Assembly: GCF_000620145.1 (NCBI RefSeq)
Contig: NZ_JHVM01000009.1
Coordinates: 124,001-188,000, forward strand
DNA: 64,000 nt
Source: Deefgea rivuli DSM 18356
Lineage (GTDB): Bacteria > Pseudomonadota > Gammaproteobacteria > Burkholderiales > Chitinibacteraceae
Direction of reading: 5' to 3'
Shown: positions 18,479 through 27,223 of the stretch, one piece after another
How the letters are laid out: every line of letters begins with the position of its first letter
How positions within the stretch are numbered: the stretch's first letter is position 1
Translations under genes and position numbers: made by a program
Notes under the pieces: generated by a model
Database searches by the model: none
Seen by the model: the letters and a program-made list of their open reading frames with translations, nothing else
What the model was told of the DNA's origin: nothing

Positions 18479-19860
18479 AATCCGCAGCAAATCATGCTTG
18501 GCTCCAATTTTGGGCGCGGCGCTCTATCCCCATATTGCAAGAATCTCGCAATCAAATTATGGGGATGATGCGTCGCGCTGAAATGATTCGTCCCTCTGAA
18601 GTGGCCGAAGTCGTGGCGCGCGATCCTCTATTAACAACTCAAGTTTTACGGATGATTAATCAGCGTGAACGAGGGAGTTTATCTTCAGACATTGTGGCAA
18701 TTGATGCTGCCATTATGTTGATTGGCGTGATTCCATTTTTGGAGCAATTTGCTCGCGCGCAAACGATAGAAAGCTTGATGTTGCCGGCACATCAGGCCGA
18801 GTATGGAAAATTATTGAAGCTTGTTTTTGAAGCCCGCCTCGCACGCCGCTTGGCGAGTCATTTTGCCAATGCTCGGTTTGATGCCAAGCTGGGCGAAATT
18901 CAGGCTGCGGCTATTTTGCTGAATATTTCTGATTCATTGGCACTTATCGCGCCTTATTTGGATAGTAATGCGCCTCCTCGTGATTCTGCGGCCATCGCAG
19001 ACTTACTGGCTACATGGCAAATGCCAGAACCGATTCTGGCGCTGGTTCTACCTCACAAAGATCCTTCGACGCGAAGTGTTTTACAGCTGGCAGTTGTGCC
19101 GCTGGCACGTTTACTTGATTCGGGTTGGTGGCAAGATGAGGTGCAGCAAAAAATAAGCACAATTGCTGCAGTGCTAAATTTACCTTTTGAGCGTGTTTGG
19201 CAGTTATTAACGCAGCAATTGCTGGCGTTTACGCGTAAAGAAGGCAAAAGTCAGCAGCTTTATTCGCCGGCGCGCTGGTTGGCAATGTTGCCCGGCGAAT
19301 GGCCGCGACCCACTATGGTTGTGCCAAAAACAGATGCAGCAATATTAAAAAAAGATGTACTCGTAGAGCGGATGCAAGCCTTGCATTTGGCGGGAGTTCA
19401 GGGCGTTGCTACCAATCAAGTGATGGTTTTGGCAGTGCGTGCTTTGTCTGAAGGTCTTGGCTTGCAGCGCATTGCGTTTACTTTGTTGATGGCGGCGGAA
19501 AACTCATTGCGAGCCCGTTACGTGCAAGGCGTTGAGCCAACTGACCCTTTGAATACCTTGCGGATTTCATTGGAAAAGCAGCACGTGCTGACCAAGCTAC
19601 TGCAAAAGCCACAAAGTTTCTGGCTAAATTCGGGTAATTACGGCCAGTTTTTACCGCATTTGCCGCTTGAGCTGATTGAGCAGGTAGGGGCAAAAAGTTT
19701 TTGTGCGATGTCAATTTTTGTCGGTGATAAGCCCGTCGGTTTGATTTATGCGGATGCGGGTTTGGCGGGAGCAGTGACTGAATTTCATTATGAGCACTTC
19801 AAGCAAATCTGTATTTTGGCCAGCAAAGCATTGGCGCATAATGCTCGGCATCCTAAGTAA
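18466..19860 (+). CDS. HDOD-domain signalling protein
   Basis: The 464-residue protein contains an N-terminal HDOD-type helical domain (residues about 15-230; segments such as VVARDPLLTTQVLRMINQ are typical) and a C-terminal region resembling a degenerate GAF domain (about 300-460, ending FVGDKPVGLIYADAG). HDOD proteins are catalytically dead HD relatives that act as scaffolds in c-di-GMP, chemotaxis and motility control. ATG 18466 was chosen over an in-frame TTG at 18442; both lie in the methyltransferase gene, giving a 13-base overlap with the first. Being downstream of motAB fits a role in swimming control, by inference. Confidence 0.75.
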   Translation: MANVKSAANHAWLQFWARRSIPILQESRNQIMGMMRRAEMIRPSEVAEVVARDPLLTTQVLRMINQRERGSLSSDIVAIDAAIMLIGVIPFLEQFARAQTIESLMLPAHQAEYGKLLKLVFEARLARRLASHFANARFDAKLGEIQAAAILLNISDSLALIAPYLDSNAPPRDSAAIADLLATWQMPEPILALVLPHKDPSTRSVLQLAVVPLARLLDSGWWQDEVQQKISTIAAVLNLPFERVWQLLTQQLLAFTRKEGKSQQLYSPARWLAMLPGEWPRPTMVVPKTDAAILKKDVLVERMQALHLAGVQGVATNQVMVLAVRALSEGLGLQRIAFTLLMAAENSLRARYVQGVEPTDPLNTLRISLEKQHVLTKLLQKPQSFWLNSGNYGQFLPHLPLELIEQVGAKSFCAMSIFVGDKPVGLIYADAGLAGAVTEFHYEHFKQICILASKALAHNARHPK

Positions 19861-19949
19861 TTAAGCAAAACTGCGTGTTTTCTCGTCATTTCCTCTCGGC
19901 GCAAGGCCTTGCCATCGCACTGCAGTGCAACTAATTAAGTGTGAAATCA

Positions 19950-20720
19950 ATGGAAATTATAACTTCAGCACAAAATGCCATTTTTAAGCAGGCATTAAAA
20001 TTATTACAAAATCGTCGTGAACGAATTAAAACTCAGCAAACCATTCTGGATGGCGCTCATCTTTTGAGTGCTTGGTTGGATGCGGATCGTACGCTGAAAC
20101 GGGTCTTTATTTCTGAAGTTGGCGCTGCGCGCGTTGAAATTCAAGTATTACTCAAGCGAATTGATTGCCCAGTCACGTATCTGTCGACTGCTTTATTTGC
20201 TCAGCTCACCGATTTACCTAGCGCAAGTGGTGTGCTGGCACTGGTGGCGATCCCGCCTGCTGTAATACCGCAATCGAGTGGCTTTGTGCTGTTGCTTGAT
20301 GGGGTACAAGACCCCGGTAATGTGGGCGCAATTTTACGTACCGCGCAGGCTGCAGGTGTCGAGCAGGTGTTGCTGTCTGCTCAGTGCGCGGATGTATGGT
20401 CGCCAAAAGTGTTACGTGCTGGTATGGGCGCGCAAGCGGTATTGCCGTTGCTGGAGCATGCGGATCTGAGTTGGTTTGCAGAACAATTTAACGGGCAAAT
20501 TGCGGCCACTTTATTAGATGGCGCGGTTGATTTGTATGCGGCTAAATTGCAGGGTTCTTTGGCCTTGGTATTGGGTTCTGAGGGCTTGGGGGTTAGCGCT
20601 GAATTAGCGGAAAAAGCCACCTTACGCCTGAAGATTCCGATGGCCGATGGCATTGAATCTTTAAATGTTGGGCATGCGGCGGCGATTTGTTTATATGAAA
20701 TTAAGCGGCAGAATGGATAG
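19950..20720 (+). CDS. TrmH/SpoU-family RNA 2'-O-methyltransferase
   Basis: The SPOUT fold is evident from the three family motifs: LLDGVQDPGNVGAILRTA (motif 1), LVLGSEGLGVS (motif 2) and IPMADGIESLNVGHAAAICL (motif 3, forming the knotted SAM site). The N-terminal 100 residues form the usual RNA-binding SpoU substrate domain (AQNAIFKQALKLLQNRRER). Product 256 residues. It methylates rRNA or tRNA ribose; the target base cannot be told. ATG 19950 is preferred to GTG 19941. The gene stands alone after the HDOD gene with an 89-base gap. Confidence 0.9.
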   Translation: MEIITSAQNAIFKQALKLLQNRRERIKTQQTILDGAHLLSAWLDADRTLKRVFISEVGAARVEIQVLLKRIDCPVTYLSTALFAQLTDLPSASGVLALVAIPPAVIPQSSGFVLLLDGVQDPGNVGAILRTAQAAGVEQVLLSAQCADVWSPKVLRAGMGAQAVLPLLEHADLSWFAEQFNGQIAATLLDGAVDLYAAKLQGSLALVLGSEGLGVSAELAEKATLRLKIPMADGIESLNVGHAAAICLYEIKRQNG

Positions 20721-20780
20721 GTTTTTCATGGTGGTATTGACCTGTAGACCTTGATGAATATGGCTTACAGGTAAATACGT

Positions 20781-21584
20781 TTAGTTGCTATCCAGAATGG
20801 CGCGTTGTTGTAATGATTGCAGCGGGCGTGCATTCATAGCAAATTCTTTTTTGAAACGTGCGATTTGTTTTGCTGAAACATATAAAGGATTTTTAAGCAC
20901 TAACCAGCGCACACCTTCGCTGCAAGGCGGCGTGGTGAGTGAGCCCATCAAAGTCCAGTAACTGCGATTGCTTGGCAATAAATTTGCAGCATTGTATTTA
21001 ATTTCGTCATAGCCCCGTGTTTCGTTATGATTTGCGGGCATCTTTTCCCAGAGTTTTTTCAGAATTTCGTTATCACTACTGCCTTGGTTGATGAGTAGTG
21101 CGACGACTGCCAGTTGCCCCGCATCATTTTTATGTACTAAATGCGCGACCATTGGATAACGCTGCCCGCCAATGGCTTCTTCGCTGGGGGTATGAAAATG
21201 AAATTGCAAAAGCTGGTATCTATCATTGCCGACTTGCAAAAAACTACCTGGGTCATAATTGAGTTGAATTGTATGACCGTTGTTTTGAATCGTGGTTTTT
21301 GACTCTTGGTATTGAAACTGCAGCGGTTCTAAATCTTGTGCGTATGCTTCGGTAATGTTGACGGGAGATTGCTGCTTGCCGTTGCTGCATAGGCCAAATT
21401 CTGCTTTCATTGCGCCCCAGCTATTGGGTCCCGTTTCGCCTTCATAACTCCAGTGTGAAGGATCGGCTTTCGCCTTGCTGTGTGGGGCGTTACTGGCTTT
21501 GCCGTGTGCTTCATTGGCGCTGCTATTTCCTGCTGCGAGGAGTAGGCCAGCAGAGATTAAAATGGCACTGGTTTTGATCAACAT
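20781..21584 (-). CDS. Periplasmic alpha-carbonic anhydrase
   Basis: The enzyme hydrates CO2 to bicarbonate. The start at 21584 (MLIKTSAILISAG) has CGGAGT upstream and gives a 267-residue preprotein with a signal peptide ending near SSANEA; an upstream in-frame start at 21689 would place 35 residues in front of the signal sequence and is rejected. Zinc ligands His129 and His131 in LQFHFHTPSEE and His148 in MVAHLVH are present, as are the WSYEG and SPVNI motifs. Cys66 and Cys221 (LCSNG, TTPPCSEG) probably form the disulfide of exported bacterial enzymes. It is divergent from the PilZ-ung-ROK-GH9 operon. Confidence 0.93.
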   Translation of the reverse strand: MLIKTSAILISAGLLLAAGNSSANEAHGKASNAPHSKAKADPSHWSYEGETGPNSWGAMKAEFGLCSNGKQQSPVNITEAYAQDLEPLQFQYQESKTTIQNNGHTIQLNYDPGSFLQVGNDRYQLLQFHFHTPSEEAIGGQRYPMVAHLVHKNDAGQLAVVALLINQGSSDNEILKKLWEKMPANHNETRGYDEIKYNAANLLPSNRSYWTLMGSLTTPPCSEGVRWLVLKNPLYVSAKQIARFKKEFAMNARPLQSLQQRAILDSN

Positions 21585-21613
21585 TGTTGTACTCCGATAG
21601 GTCCGACGTGCCG

Positions 21614-21652
21614 CAGAAAATCGCCCAAGTGCAATGCGCTGGGCGATTTCTG
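21614..21652 (-). terminator. Long hairpin in the leader of the carbonic anhydrase gene
   Basis: CAGAAATCGCCCA pairs with TGGGCGATTTTCTG (one bulged base) and continues inside as GCGCT/AGTGC around an ATT loop. The arms end in A- and T-runs, so it could terminate in either direction. It lies 30 bases upstream of the carbonic anhydrase start, on its transcript if the promoter is further up. Confidence 0.45.
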
Positions 21653-21743
21653 TTTGTTTACATGATAAATTTAATGGTTTTATTAGCATAGAAAACGCGG
21701 TGTAGATTTGCTTTGCTTTACGTTAATTTAGCTGACTTCACGT

Positions 21744-21749
21744 TATAAT
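21744..21749 (+). promoter_or_regulatory. Candidate -10 element for PilZ-ung-ROK-GH9 operon
   Basis: A perfect TATAAT lies 32 bases before the PilZ-like gene start. No good -35 hexamer is seen at 16-18 bases upstream, so the promoter may be activator-dependent or the match chance. Confidence 0.35.
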
Positions 21750-21780
21750 CGTCATCTTATTGAGATTCTTGAAGCGGTTA

Positions 21781-22290
21781 ATGTCATTTCCTTTATTCGA
21801 CGGTCCATGTTTGCTGCGCGATGCCATGCCTTTGGTATGGGACATTCACGCCGAGCCTGCTAGTGATTGGGAGATGAGCCGCTATTTGCAAGTATTGGCC
21901 GAGTTTGAGCAGCCCAGTGAGTTACTCGATGAGAAGTACACTACGCAGAATGCGAAATTAGACTTAAGTTTGCTGTGGCTTGCTCGCTCGCTCAATACGC
22001 AAACACTTGCCGAAACCCGCGTTACTTTAGGCTTGGAGCAGATAGCGTGGCAGTCGCCGCAGCCGCAAACGCTAGAGCAAAAAGGGATGGTACTCTTTTG
22101 TCTATCGCAGCAATTTCCTTTACTTTTGAAATTTCCAGCTCAAATCACGCAATGCACGCCGATTAACGAAGGTTATTGCATTCAAGCGATGTGGTTGCCG
22201 ATGAGCGAGGGTTTGCTTGATAGTTTTGAGAAAACCATTTTTCGTTATCACCGTCGTCATATTCATCAGTTACGTGAGCACAGCGCATGA
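21781..22290 (+). CDS. PilZ-like domain protein (putative)
   Basis: The 169-residue protein starts at ATG 21781 (MSFPLFDGPCLLRDAMPLVW); the TTG at 21760 is less likely. It resembles the short atypical PilZ proteins of Neisseriales, with a C-terminal IFRYHRRHIHQLRE helix and a beta-rich middle (VTLGLEQIAW, KGMVLFCLSQQFPLLLKF). It lacks a convincing RxxxR and D/NxSxxG pair, so c-di-GMP binding is doubtful. It overlaps ung by four bases (ATGA) and heads that operon. Assignment is by general resemblance. Confidence 0.45.
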   Translation: MSFPLFDGPCLLRDAMPLVWDIHAEPASDWEMSRYLQVLAEFEQPSELLDEKYTTQNAKLDLSLLWLARSLNTQTLAETRVTLGLEQIAWQSPQPQTLEQKGMVLFCLSQQFPLLLKFPAQITQCTPINEGYCIQAMWLPMSEGLLDSFEKTIFRYHRRHIHQLREHSA

Positions 22291-22967
22291 ATTTGCATCA
22301 GCGCCTTCCTTTGGCTTGGCAGCCGGCATTAAATGCTGCGTGCCAAACGCCAGCAGTGTTGGCCTTAACTGAGTTTTTGCAGCAAGAAATCAGTGTCAAT
22401 AAACCGATTTACCCCGCGAAAAACGATTGGTTTCGGGCGCTTGAATGGCTTGCGCCTGAGCAAGTTCGTGTCGTGATTTTGGGGCAAGATCCGTATCACG
22501 GCGCAGGTGAAGCGCATGGCTTGTCGTTTTCGGTACCGTTTGGTGTAAAAACGCCGCCGTCTTTGCGAAATATTTGGCAAGAACTTGCGCGCGATCTAGG
22601 TATTACGCCGCCGCAGCATGGCAATCTAAGTGGCTGGGCAGAGCAGGGCGTATTGCTGCTGAATACCTCGCTAACGGTAGAGGCGAATAAAGCAGGATCG
22701 CACGCCAAAAAAGGTTGGGAAACCATCACCGATGCGGTGATTGCACATTTGTCGCAATCGCAATCTGGGATTGTATTTATGTTGTGGGGCGCACACGCAC
22801 AAAAGAAAGCGTATTTAATTGGTGAGCAGCACTGTATTTTGCTATCAGTACACCCATCGCCTTTGTCGGCGTATCGCGGATTTATCGGCTGCGGACATTT
22901 CTCGGCCGCCAATGCCTATTTGCAGCAGCAAGGTAAAAAAGAGATTGATTGGAGTTGTGTGGGATGA
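22287..22967 (+). CDS. ung: Uracil-DNA glycosylase
   Basis: Ung removes uracil from DNA to start base-excision repair. GQDPYHG with the catalytic Asp at residue 68, the LLLNTSLTVE strand and HPSPLSAYRGF with the second catalytic His at residue 189 identify family 1 UDG. Product 226 residues, normal length. It is translationally coupled at both ends: ATGA overlaps with the PilZ-like gene before and with the ROK kinase after it. Confidence 0.97.
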   Translation: MNLHQRLPLAWQPALNAACQTPAVLALTEFLQQEISVNKPIYPAKNDWFRALEWLAPEQVRVVILGQDPYHGAGEAHGLSFSVPFGVKTPPSLRNIWQELARDLGITPPQHGNLSGWAEQGVLLLNTSLTVEANKAGSHAKKGWETITDAVIAHLSQSQSGIVFMLWGAHAQKKAYLIGEQHCILLSVHPSPLSAYRGFIGCGHFSAANAYLQQQGKKEIDWSCVG

Positions 22968-23842
22968 ATTTATTAGCGTTTGATATTGGTGGCACCCAGA
23001 TTAAATACGGCTTAGTGTCTAATACTGGGGGCGTGATTTCAGCCACAGTGGTCGATACGCCCAAGTTTGCTGGCGGGGAAGGCGTAATTCAGCTTTTGCG
23101 TGAGTTAACGCGGGCTATGCTGCAGCAGCACGCGATTGCAGGCATTGCGATTAGCACATTTGGATTAGTTGATGCCTACAGTGGATTGATCCTAGGAGCC
23201 GCTGAAGCGGTTGAGGGTTACGCTGGCACATCGCCGAAAGCTGCGCTGGAACAAGAGTTTGGTTTGCCCGTGAGCATTGATAATGATGTGAATTGTGTTG
23301 CTTTGGCGGAAGGCTGGTTAGGTGCCGCGCAGGGTGCGGCGCATTATATTGCGGTTGCGATTGGCACCGGAATTGGTGGCGGCATTGTGATTAATCATCA
23401 GATTTATCGTGGGTCTCGTGCTGCGGCAGGTGAGTGGGGGTATATGAGAATTGCCGGAGTCATTTGGGAGGATCATGCTTCGATGCGTGGTTTGCTGGCG
23501 GCGGCAAATTCAGCGGTAGTCAGCCCGTTTGCTAATGGGCGTGAAGTTTTTGCTGCGTATGATGCACAAGATCCTATTGTGAGTGGCGTGGTGAAAAGCT
23601 GGTTTAAATTGCTAGCTACGGGCATTGCAAATTTGATTTATGCCTTTAATCCTGAGCGTGTTGTTATCGGTGGTGGCGTCAGTGCGCGCGGTACGGTTTT
23701 TCTGCGTGAGCTTAATGCAGCACTCCATGCTGAGCTACTGCCTGATTTTCGCGGTATGAGCGAGGTCGTTTTGGCGAGTGCTGGTAATCATGCCGGTATG
23801 ATCGGGGCAGTACGAAATTGGTTGCAATCGAATAAATATTAA
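22964..23842 (+). CDS. ROK-family sugar kinase without zinc motif
   Basis: The N-terminal ATP-binding motif FDIGGTQIKYGL, the phosphate-2 region VAIGTGIGGGIVI and the adenosine motif NPERVVIGGGVSARG place it in the ROK family (292 residues from ATG 22964). The catalytic Asp lies in SIDNDVNCVALAEG. The usual ROK zinc signature (GH...CxCGxxGCxE) is absent; GEWGYM is followed instead by an IWEDHASMRGL segment, as in ROK glycoside kinases such as BglK. With the GH9 gene 22 bases downstream, a glucosamine, GlcNAc or disaccharide kinase role is likely by inference. The start overlaps the ung stop. Confidence 0.8.
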   Translation: MNLLAFDIGGTQIKYGLVSNTGGVISATVVDTPKFAGGEGVIQLLRELTRAMLQQHAIAGIAISTFGLVDAYSGLILGAAEAVEGYAGTSPKAALEQEFGLPVSIDNDVNCVALAEGWLGAAQGAAHYIAVAIGTGIGGGIVINHQIYRGSRAAAGEWGYMRIAGVIWEDHASMRGLLAAANSAVVSPFANGREVFAAYDAQDPIVSGVVKSWFKLLATGIANLIYAFNPERVVIGGGVSARGTVFLRELNAALHAELLPDFRGMSEVVLASAGNHAGMIGAVRNWLQSNKY

Positions 23843-23864
23843 AAAATCGCTTAAGGATAGTCCT

Positions 23865-25559
23865 GTGAATTTCTTATTTAACCATCTTGGTTTTGCGCCA
23901 TCGGCGAGCAAAGTTGCGCTGATTGAGGCGCCTGCAGATCAACTCGAAGGTAAAACCTTTACTGTTTTTGATGCCAACACACGACATGCCGTGCATCGCG
24001 GTGCGATTACCGCACGTGGTACCGTGGCAAAATGGAAAAGCTGGCATTTCTGGGCGGCTGATTTGACTGCATTGCAGCAAGTGGGTGAGTATTTTATCGT
24101 CGTTGACGACGTGCATCCACCGCTGGTCTCGCATCGTTTTGCGATTGCGGATGACTTGTTTGCAGGACAGATGCTGTCAGATATCGTGCATTACATTAAA
24201 GGCCAGCGTTGTACTGGAATTTACGATATGGCGGATTTGTCACGGCCGAAGTGGGGCTCGGACGAGCGTCGCGACGTGCACGGTGGTTGGTATGACGCTT
24301 CGGGGGATTGCTCGAAATATCTAGCGCATTTGGCGTATTCGCAGTACATGAACCCACAGCAAACACCGCAAGTCGTATGGAATTTAATTGATGGACATGC
24401 ACGCTTGCCGCAGCAATTGAAATGGTTTGACGAGCGCATGATTGATGAGGCCTTGCATGGCGCTGATTTCTTGATGCGAATGCAAGATCCGGCCGGTTAT
24501 TTTTATATGACCGTGTTTGATCAATGGAGTAAAGACGAAAATCGCCGCGACATTTGTGAATATAAAACGCAAAAAGGCGAGAAATTTTCGACGTATCAAG
24601 CCGCTTATCGTCAAGGTGGCGGCGTCGCCATTGCGGCTTTAGCCCGCGCATCGCAACTATCACGCGATGGTGAAGGTTTTAGCCGTGCCGATTACTTGCT
24701 TGCTGCAAGCCGTGGATTTGCACATCTTGAAGTGCATAACGTCGAGTATTTGGACGATAAAACTGAAAATATCATCGACGATTATTGTGCTTTGCTGGCG
24801 GCGGTTGAGTTATTTAATGTGAGCGACGATGCCGTGTATTTGGCCGCCGCAGAGCGTCGTGTTGAGCAATTGTTGGCGCGCCAACAGCCTGAGGGCTGGT
24901 TCCGCGCGGATGACTCTGGTGCGCGCAGCTATTTCCATGCAGCAGAAGCGGGCTTGCCGTACATTGCGTTGATGCGCTTTATCGAAGTGATTGCTGATTC
25001 GGCATTGAACGAAAAAATTCGCACAGCTTTGCGTTTGGCATTTGAGTTTGAAATTAAAATCACTTTTGCTGATGTAAATAATCCTTTCGGGTATCCGCGT
25101 CAATACGTTAAGCATAATGGCTTGGAGGGCAATACCCAGTTCTTTATTCCACATCAAAATGAATCCGGCTATTGGTGGCAAGGTGAAAATGCGCGTTTGG
25201 GCTCGCTGATCGCAGCAACTGCACAGGCACGTGTTGTGTTTGCAAGTGATGTCGATTTTGTCGCGCAATTAGCGCATTACGAGCAAGCGGCGCTGGATTG
25301 GATTTTGGGTGCTAATCCGTACGATGCGTGTATGTTACAGGGCTGGGGCCGAAATAACCCGCGTTACGAGCCGGGCTTTTATAATGCGCCGGGCGGCGTA
25401 TGTAATGGGATTACTAGTGGTTTTGATGATGAAGCCGATATTGATTTCAAAACGGCAGAAGCGGCTACGATGGCCAATAGCTGGCGCTGGACTGAGCAAT
25501 GGATGCCCCATGGCGCATGGCTATTTTTAGCTTTATGTCGTCGCCAGCCACAGGCTTAA
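23865..25559 (+). CDS. GH9 glycoside hydrolase, exo-beta-D-glucosaminidase-like (cytoplasmic)
   Basis: The 564-residue protein has the cellulase N-terminal Ig-like domain (LFNHLGFAPSASKVALIEAP, about 1-95) and a GH9 (alpha/alpha)6 catalytic domain. GGWYDASGD (residues 140-148) carries the catalytic base Asp; SWRWTEQWMPHGAW near the C-terminus (Glu544) is the likely acid. This organisation resembles the Vibrio chitin-operon GH9 enzymes of the VC0615 type, which cleave glucosamine from chitosan disaccharides, rather than true endoglucanases. No signal peptide is seen, so it should act on imported oligosaccharides. Start GTG with AAGGA at 23853-23857. It follows the ROK kinase, suggesting hydrolysis then phosphorylation of the sugar. 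Confidence 0.8.
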   Translation: MNFLFNHLGFAPSASKVALIEAPADQLEGKTFTVFDANTRHAVHRGAITARGTVAKWKSWHFWAADLTALQQVGEYFIVVDDVHPPLVSHRFAIADDLFAGQMLSDIVHYIKGQRCTGIYDMADLSRPKWGSDERRDVHGGWYDASGDCSKYLAHLAYSQYMNPQQTPQVVWNLIDGHARLPQQLKWFDERMIDEALHGADFLMRMQDPAGYFYMTVFDQWSKDENRRDICEYKTQKGEKFSTYQAAYRQGGGVAIAALARASQLSRDGEGFSRADYLLAASRGFAHLEVHNVEYLDDKTENIIDDYCALLAAVELFNVSDDAVYLAAAERRVEQLLARQQPEGWFRADDSGARSYFHAAEAGLPYIALMRFIEVIADSALNEKIRTALRLAFEFEIKITFADVNNPFGYPRQYVKHNGLEGNTQFFIPHQNESGYWWQGENARLGSLIAATAQARVVFASDVDFVAQLAHYEQAALDWILGANPYDACMLQGWGRNNPRYEPGFYNAPGGVCNGITSGFDDEADIDFKTAEAATMANSWRWTEQWMPHGAWLFLALCRRQPQA

Positions 25560-25680
25560 TTTGTAGGACGGCTTGAAGTCGGATTGGGATTCGTACCCAC
25601 TGGCCTGGCGCTAAATGCTGGTGTAATGATCTAATCGATCGTAGATGCAATCGCTTCAATCAATTTAATGAGGATAAATC

Positions 25681-26682
25681 ATGAGTATCGTTGTTACAGG
25701 TGCCGCAGGTTTTATTGGCTCTAATATTATTAAGGCGCTCAATGAGCGCGGTGAAACCGATATTATTGCGGTGGATAATTTGACGCGTGGCGATAAATTC
25801 CGCAATTTGGCCGATTTAAAAATTGCACATTATCTCGATAAAAACGATTTTATCGAGGAATTGTCCGCAGGCGCATTTGACGGTGCAATTAGCGCGATTA
25901 TTCATCAGGGGGCGTGCTCTGATACGATGGAACATAACGGCAAATATATGATGGATAACAACTATCAATATACGCTGGCTTTGTTTGAGTGGTGCCAAGC
26001 TGAAGAAGCACAATTTTTATACGCATCATCTGCTGCAACCTATGGCAATGGTGAAAACGGCTTTATTGAAACGCCAGATTGCGAAAAACCGCTGAATGTT
26101 TACGGTTATTCAAAATTACTGTTCGATCAAATCTTGCGGGATCGAATTGCCCATGGTGAAATTACGGCTCAAGTAGCCGGTTTCCGTTATTTTAATGTCT
26201 ATGGCGCACGCGAATGGCATAAAGAGCGGATGGCGTCGGTGGCATTTCATCACTTCAATCAATACCAAGCGACGGGTAAAGTTAAATTATTCGGTGAATA
26301 CGGTGGCTATCCAGCAGGTGGCCATACGCGCGATTTCGTGTCGGTTGAAGACGTGGTGAAGGTGAATCTATGGTTCTTGGATAATCCTGAAGTCTGCGGT
26401 ATTTATAATGTTGGCACAGGGCATTCGCAGCCATTCAATGATATTGCTGTAACAGCAGTCAATACCTGCCGTGAAGCAGCAGGCTTGTTACCTCTTTCAT
26501 TGGAAGAATTACTGGCTGAAGGGATTTTGGAATACACTGAGTTTCCTGAAAGCCTGAAAGGAAAATATCAGTGCTTTACTGAGGCGGATTTAACTTTGCT
26601 GCGTGAAGCGGGTTATGGCGAAAAATTCTTTTCAGTGCAAGAAGGCGTTCGTCGTTATGTTCAGGCCTTATTGGCTGCGTAA
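25681..26682 (+). CDS. hldD: ADP-L-glycero-D-manno-heptose 6-epimerase
   Basis: HldD makes the heptose donor for the LPS inner core. [10 protein letters not shown] (residues 6-15) is the NADP site and YGYSK gives the catalytic Tyr141 and Lys145 of the SDR family. [35 protein letters not shown] and [14 protein letters not shown] are specific to HldD. 333 residues, full length. It starts with ATG after GAGGATAA and appears monocistronic, 121 bases after the GH9 gene; the gap holds nothing recognisable. Confidence 0.96.
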   Translation: MSIVVTGAAGFIGSNIIKALNERGETDIIAVDNLTRGDKFRNLADLKIAHYLDKNDFIEELSAGAFDGAISAIIHQGACSDTMEHNGKYMMDNNYQYTLALFEWCQAEEAQFLYASSAATYGNGENGFIETPDCEKPLNVYGYSKLLFDQILRDRIAHGEITAQVAGFRYFNVYGAREWHKERMASVAFHHFNQYQATGKVKLFGEYGGYPAGGHTRDFVSVEDVVKVNLWFLDNPEVCGIYNVGTGHSQPFNDIAVTAVNTCREAAGLLPLSLEELLAEGILEYTEFPESLKGKYQCFTEADLTLLREAGYGEKFFSVQEGVRRYVQALLAA

Positions 26683-26715
26683 TAAGTAAATATGTGCTTC
26701 AGTGAATGAACAATA

Positions 26716-26749
26716 TGAAGCGGCGATCAGTTTTTATTCGCCAGCTTCA
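26716..26749 (+). terminator. Possible terminator after hldD
   Basis: TGAAGC-GGCGA pairs with TCGCC-(A)-GCTTCA with one bulge around an 11-base T-rich loop; only GTTTAT follows. Weak candidate. Confidence 0.35.
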
Positions 26750-26789
26750 GTTTATAGCAGTCGCCCAAAAATAATTGAGTGGAGTGAGT

Positions 26790-27212
26790 ATGATGCGTAG
26801 CCTACTTTTATTAGTATGTGTACTGGCTTTTGGCGCTCAAGCTGAGGTCTATAAGTGGACTGATGCGTCAGGTCGAGTGGTTTTTTCAGATCAACCGCCA
26901 CCGGCTTCGCAAGGGAAGGCGCAGCGGATGAATTTGAATGAAAGCCGCGTCACTACGGTAGCTGCGAATCGTCCTGCTTCTGCGGTCGTGACTCAGAATG
27001 CTTCGGTGCCAGCACAGGCGACGCCTACTGCAAAACCGCCACGAGACGATAAAGCATGTGCTGCTGCAGAATCACGACTTGCATTTTTGAAAAGTGCCAA
27101 TATGTTCAAGCAGGTTAGCAATGACCAAGGTAAAGTTGAGTTTTTGCCTGCAAAGCAACGTGAACAAGAAATCGTTGAGCGATCTGCATTTATTGAAAAG
27201 AACTGCCGTTAA
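26790..27212 (+). CDS. Secreted DUF4124-domain protein
   Basis: The 140-residue protein has a signal peptide (MMRSLLLLVCVLAFGAQA) directly followed by the DUF4124 motif EVYKWTDASGRVVFSDQPPP, a short beta domain common in betaproteobacterial periplasmic proteins of unknown function. A Pro/Ala/Thr-rich linker (about 55-85) leads to a charged helical C-terminus with two Cys. GGAGTGAG precedes the ATG at 26790. No functional clue comes from neighbours, which are hldD and a dispersed repeat. Confidence 0.8.
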   Translation: MMRSLLLLVCVLAFGAQAEVYKWTDASGRVVFSDQPPPASQGKAQRMNLNESRVTTVAANRPASAVVTQNASVPAQATPTAKPPRDDKACAAAESRLAFLKSANMFKQVSNDQGKVEFLPAKQREQEIVERSAFIEKNCR

Positions 27213-27223
27213 ACTCTAAGTTC

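Noticed and set aside
21585-21689. Longer N-terminus of carbonic anhydrase
   Set aside because: It would put 35 residues before a normal signal peptide and runs through a strong hairpin; start 21584 has its own ribosome-binding site.
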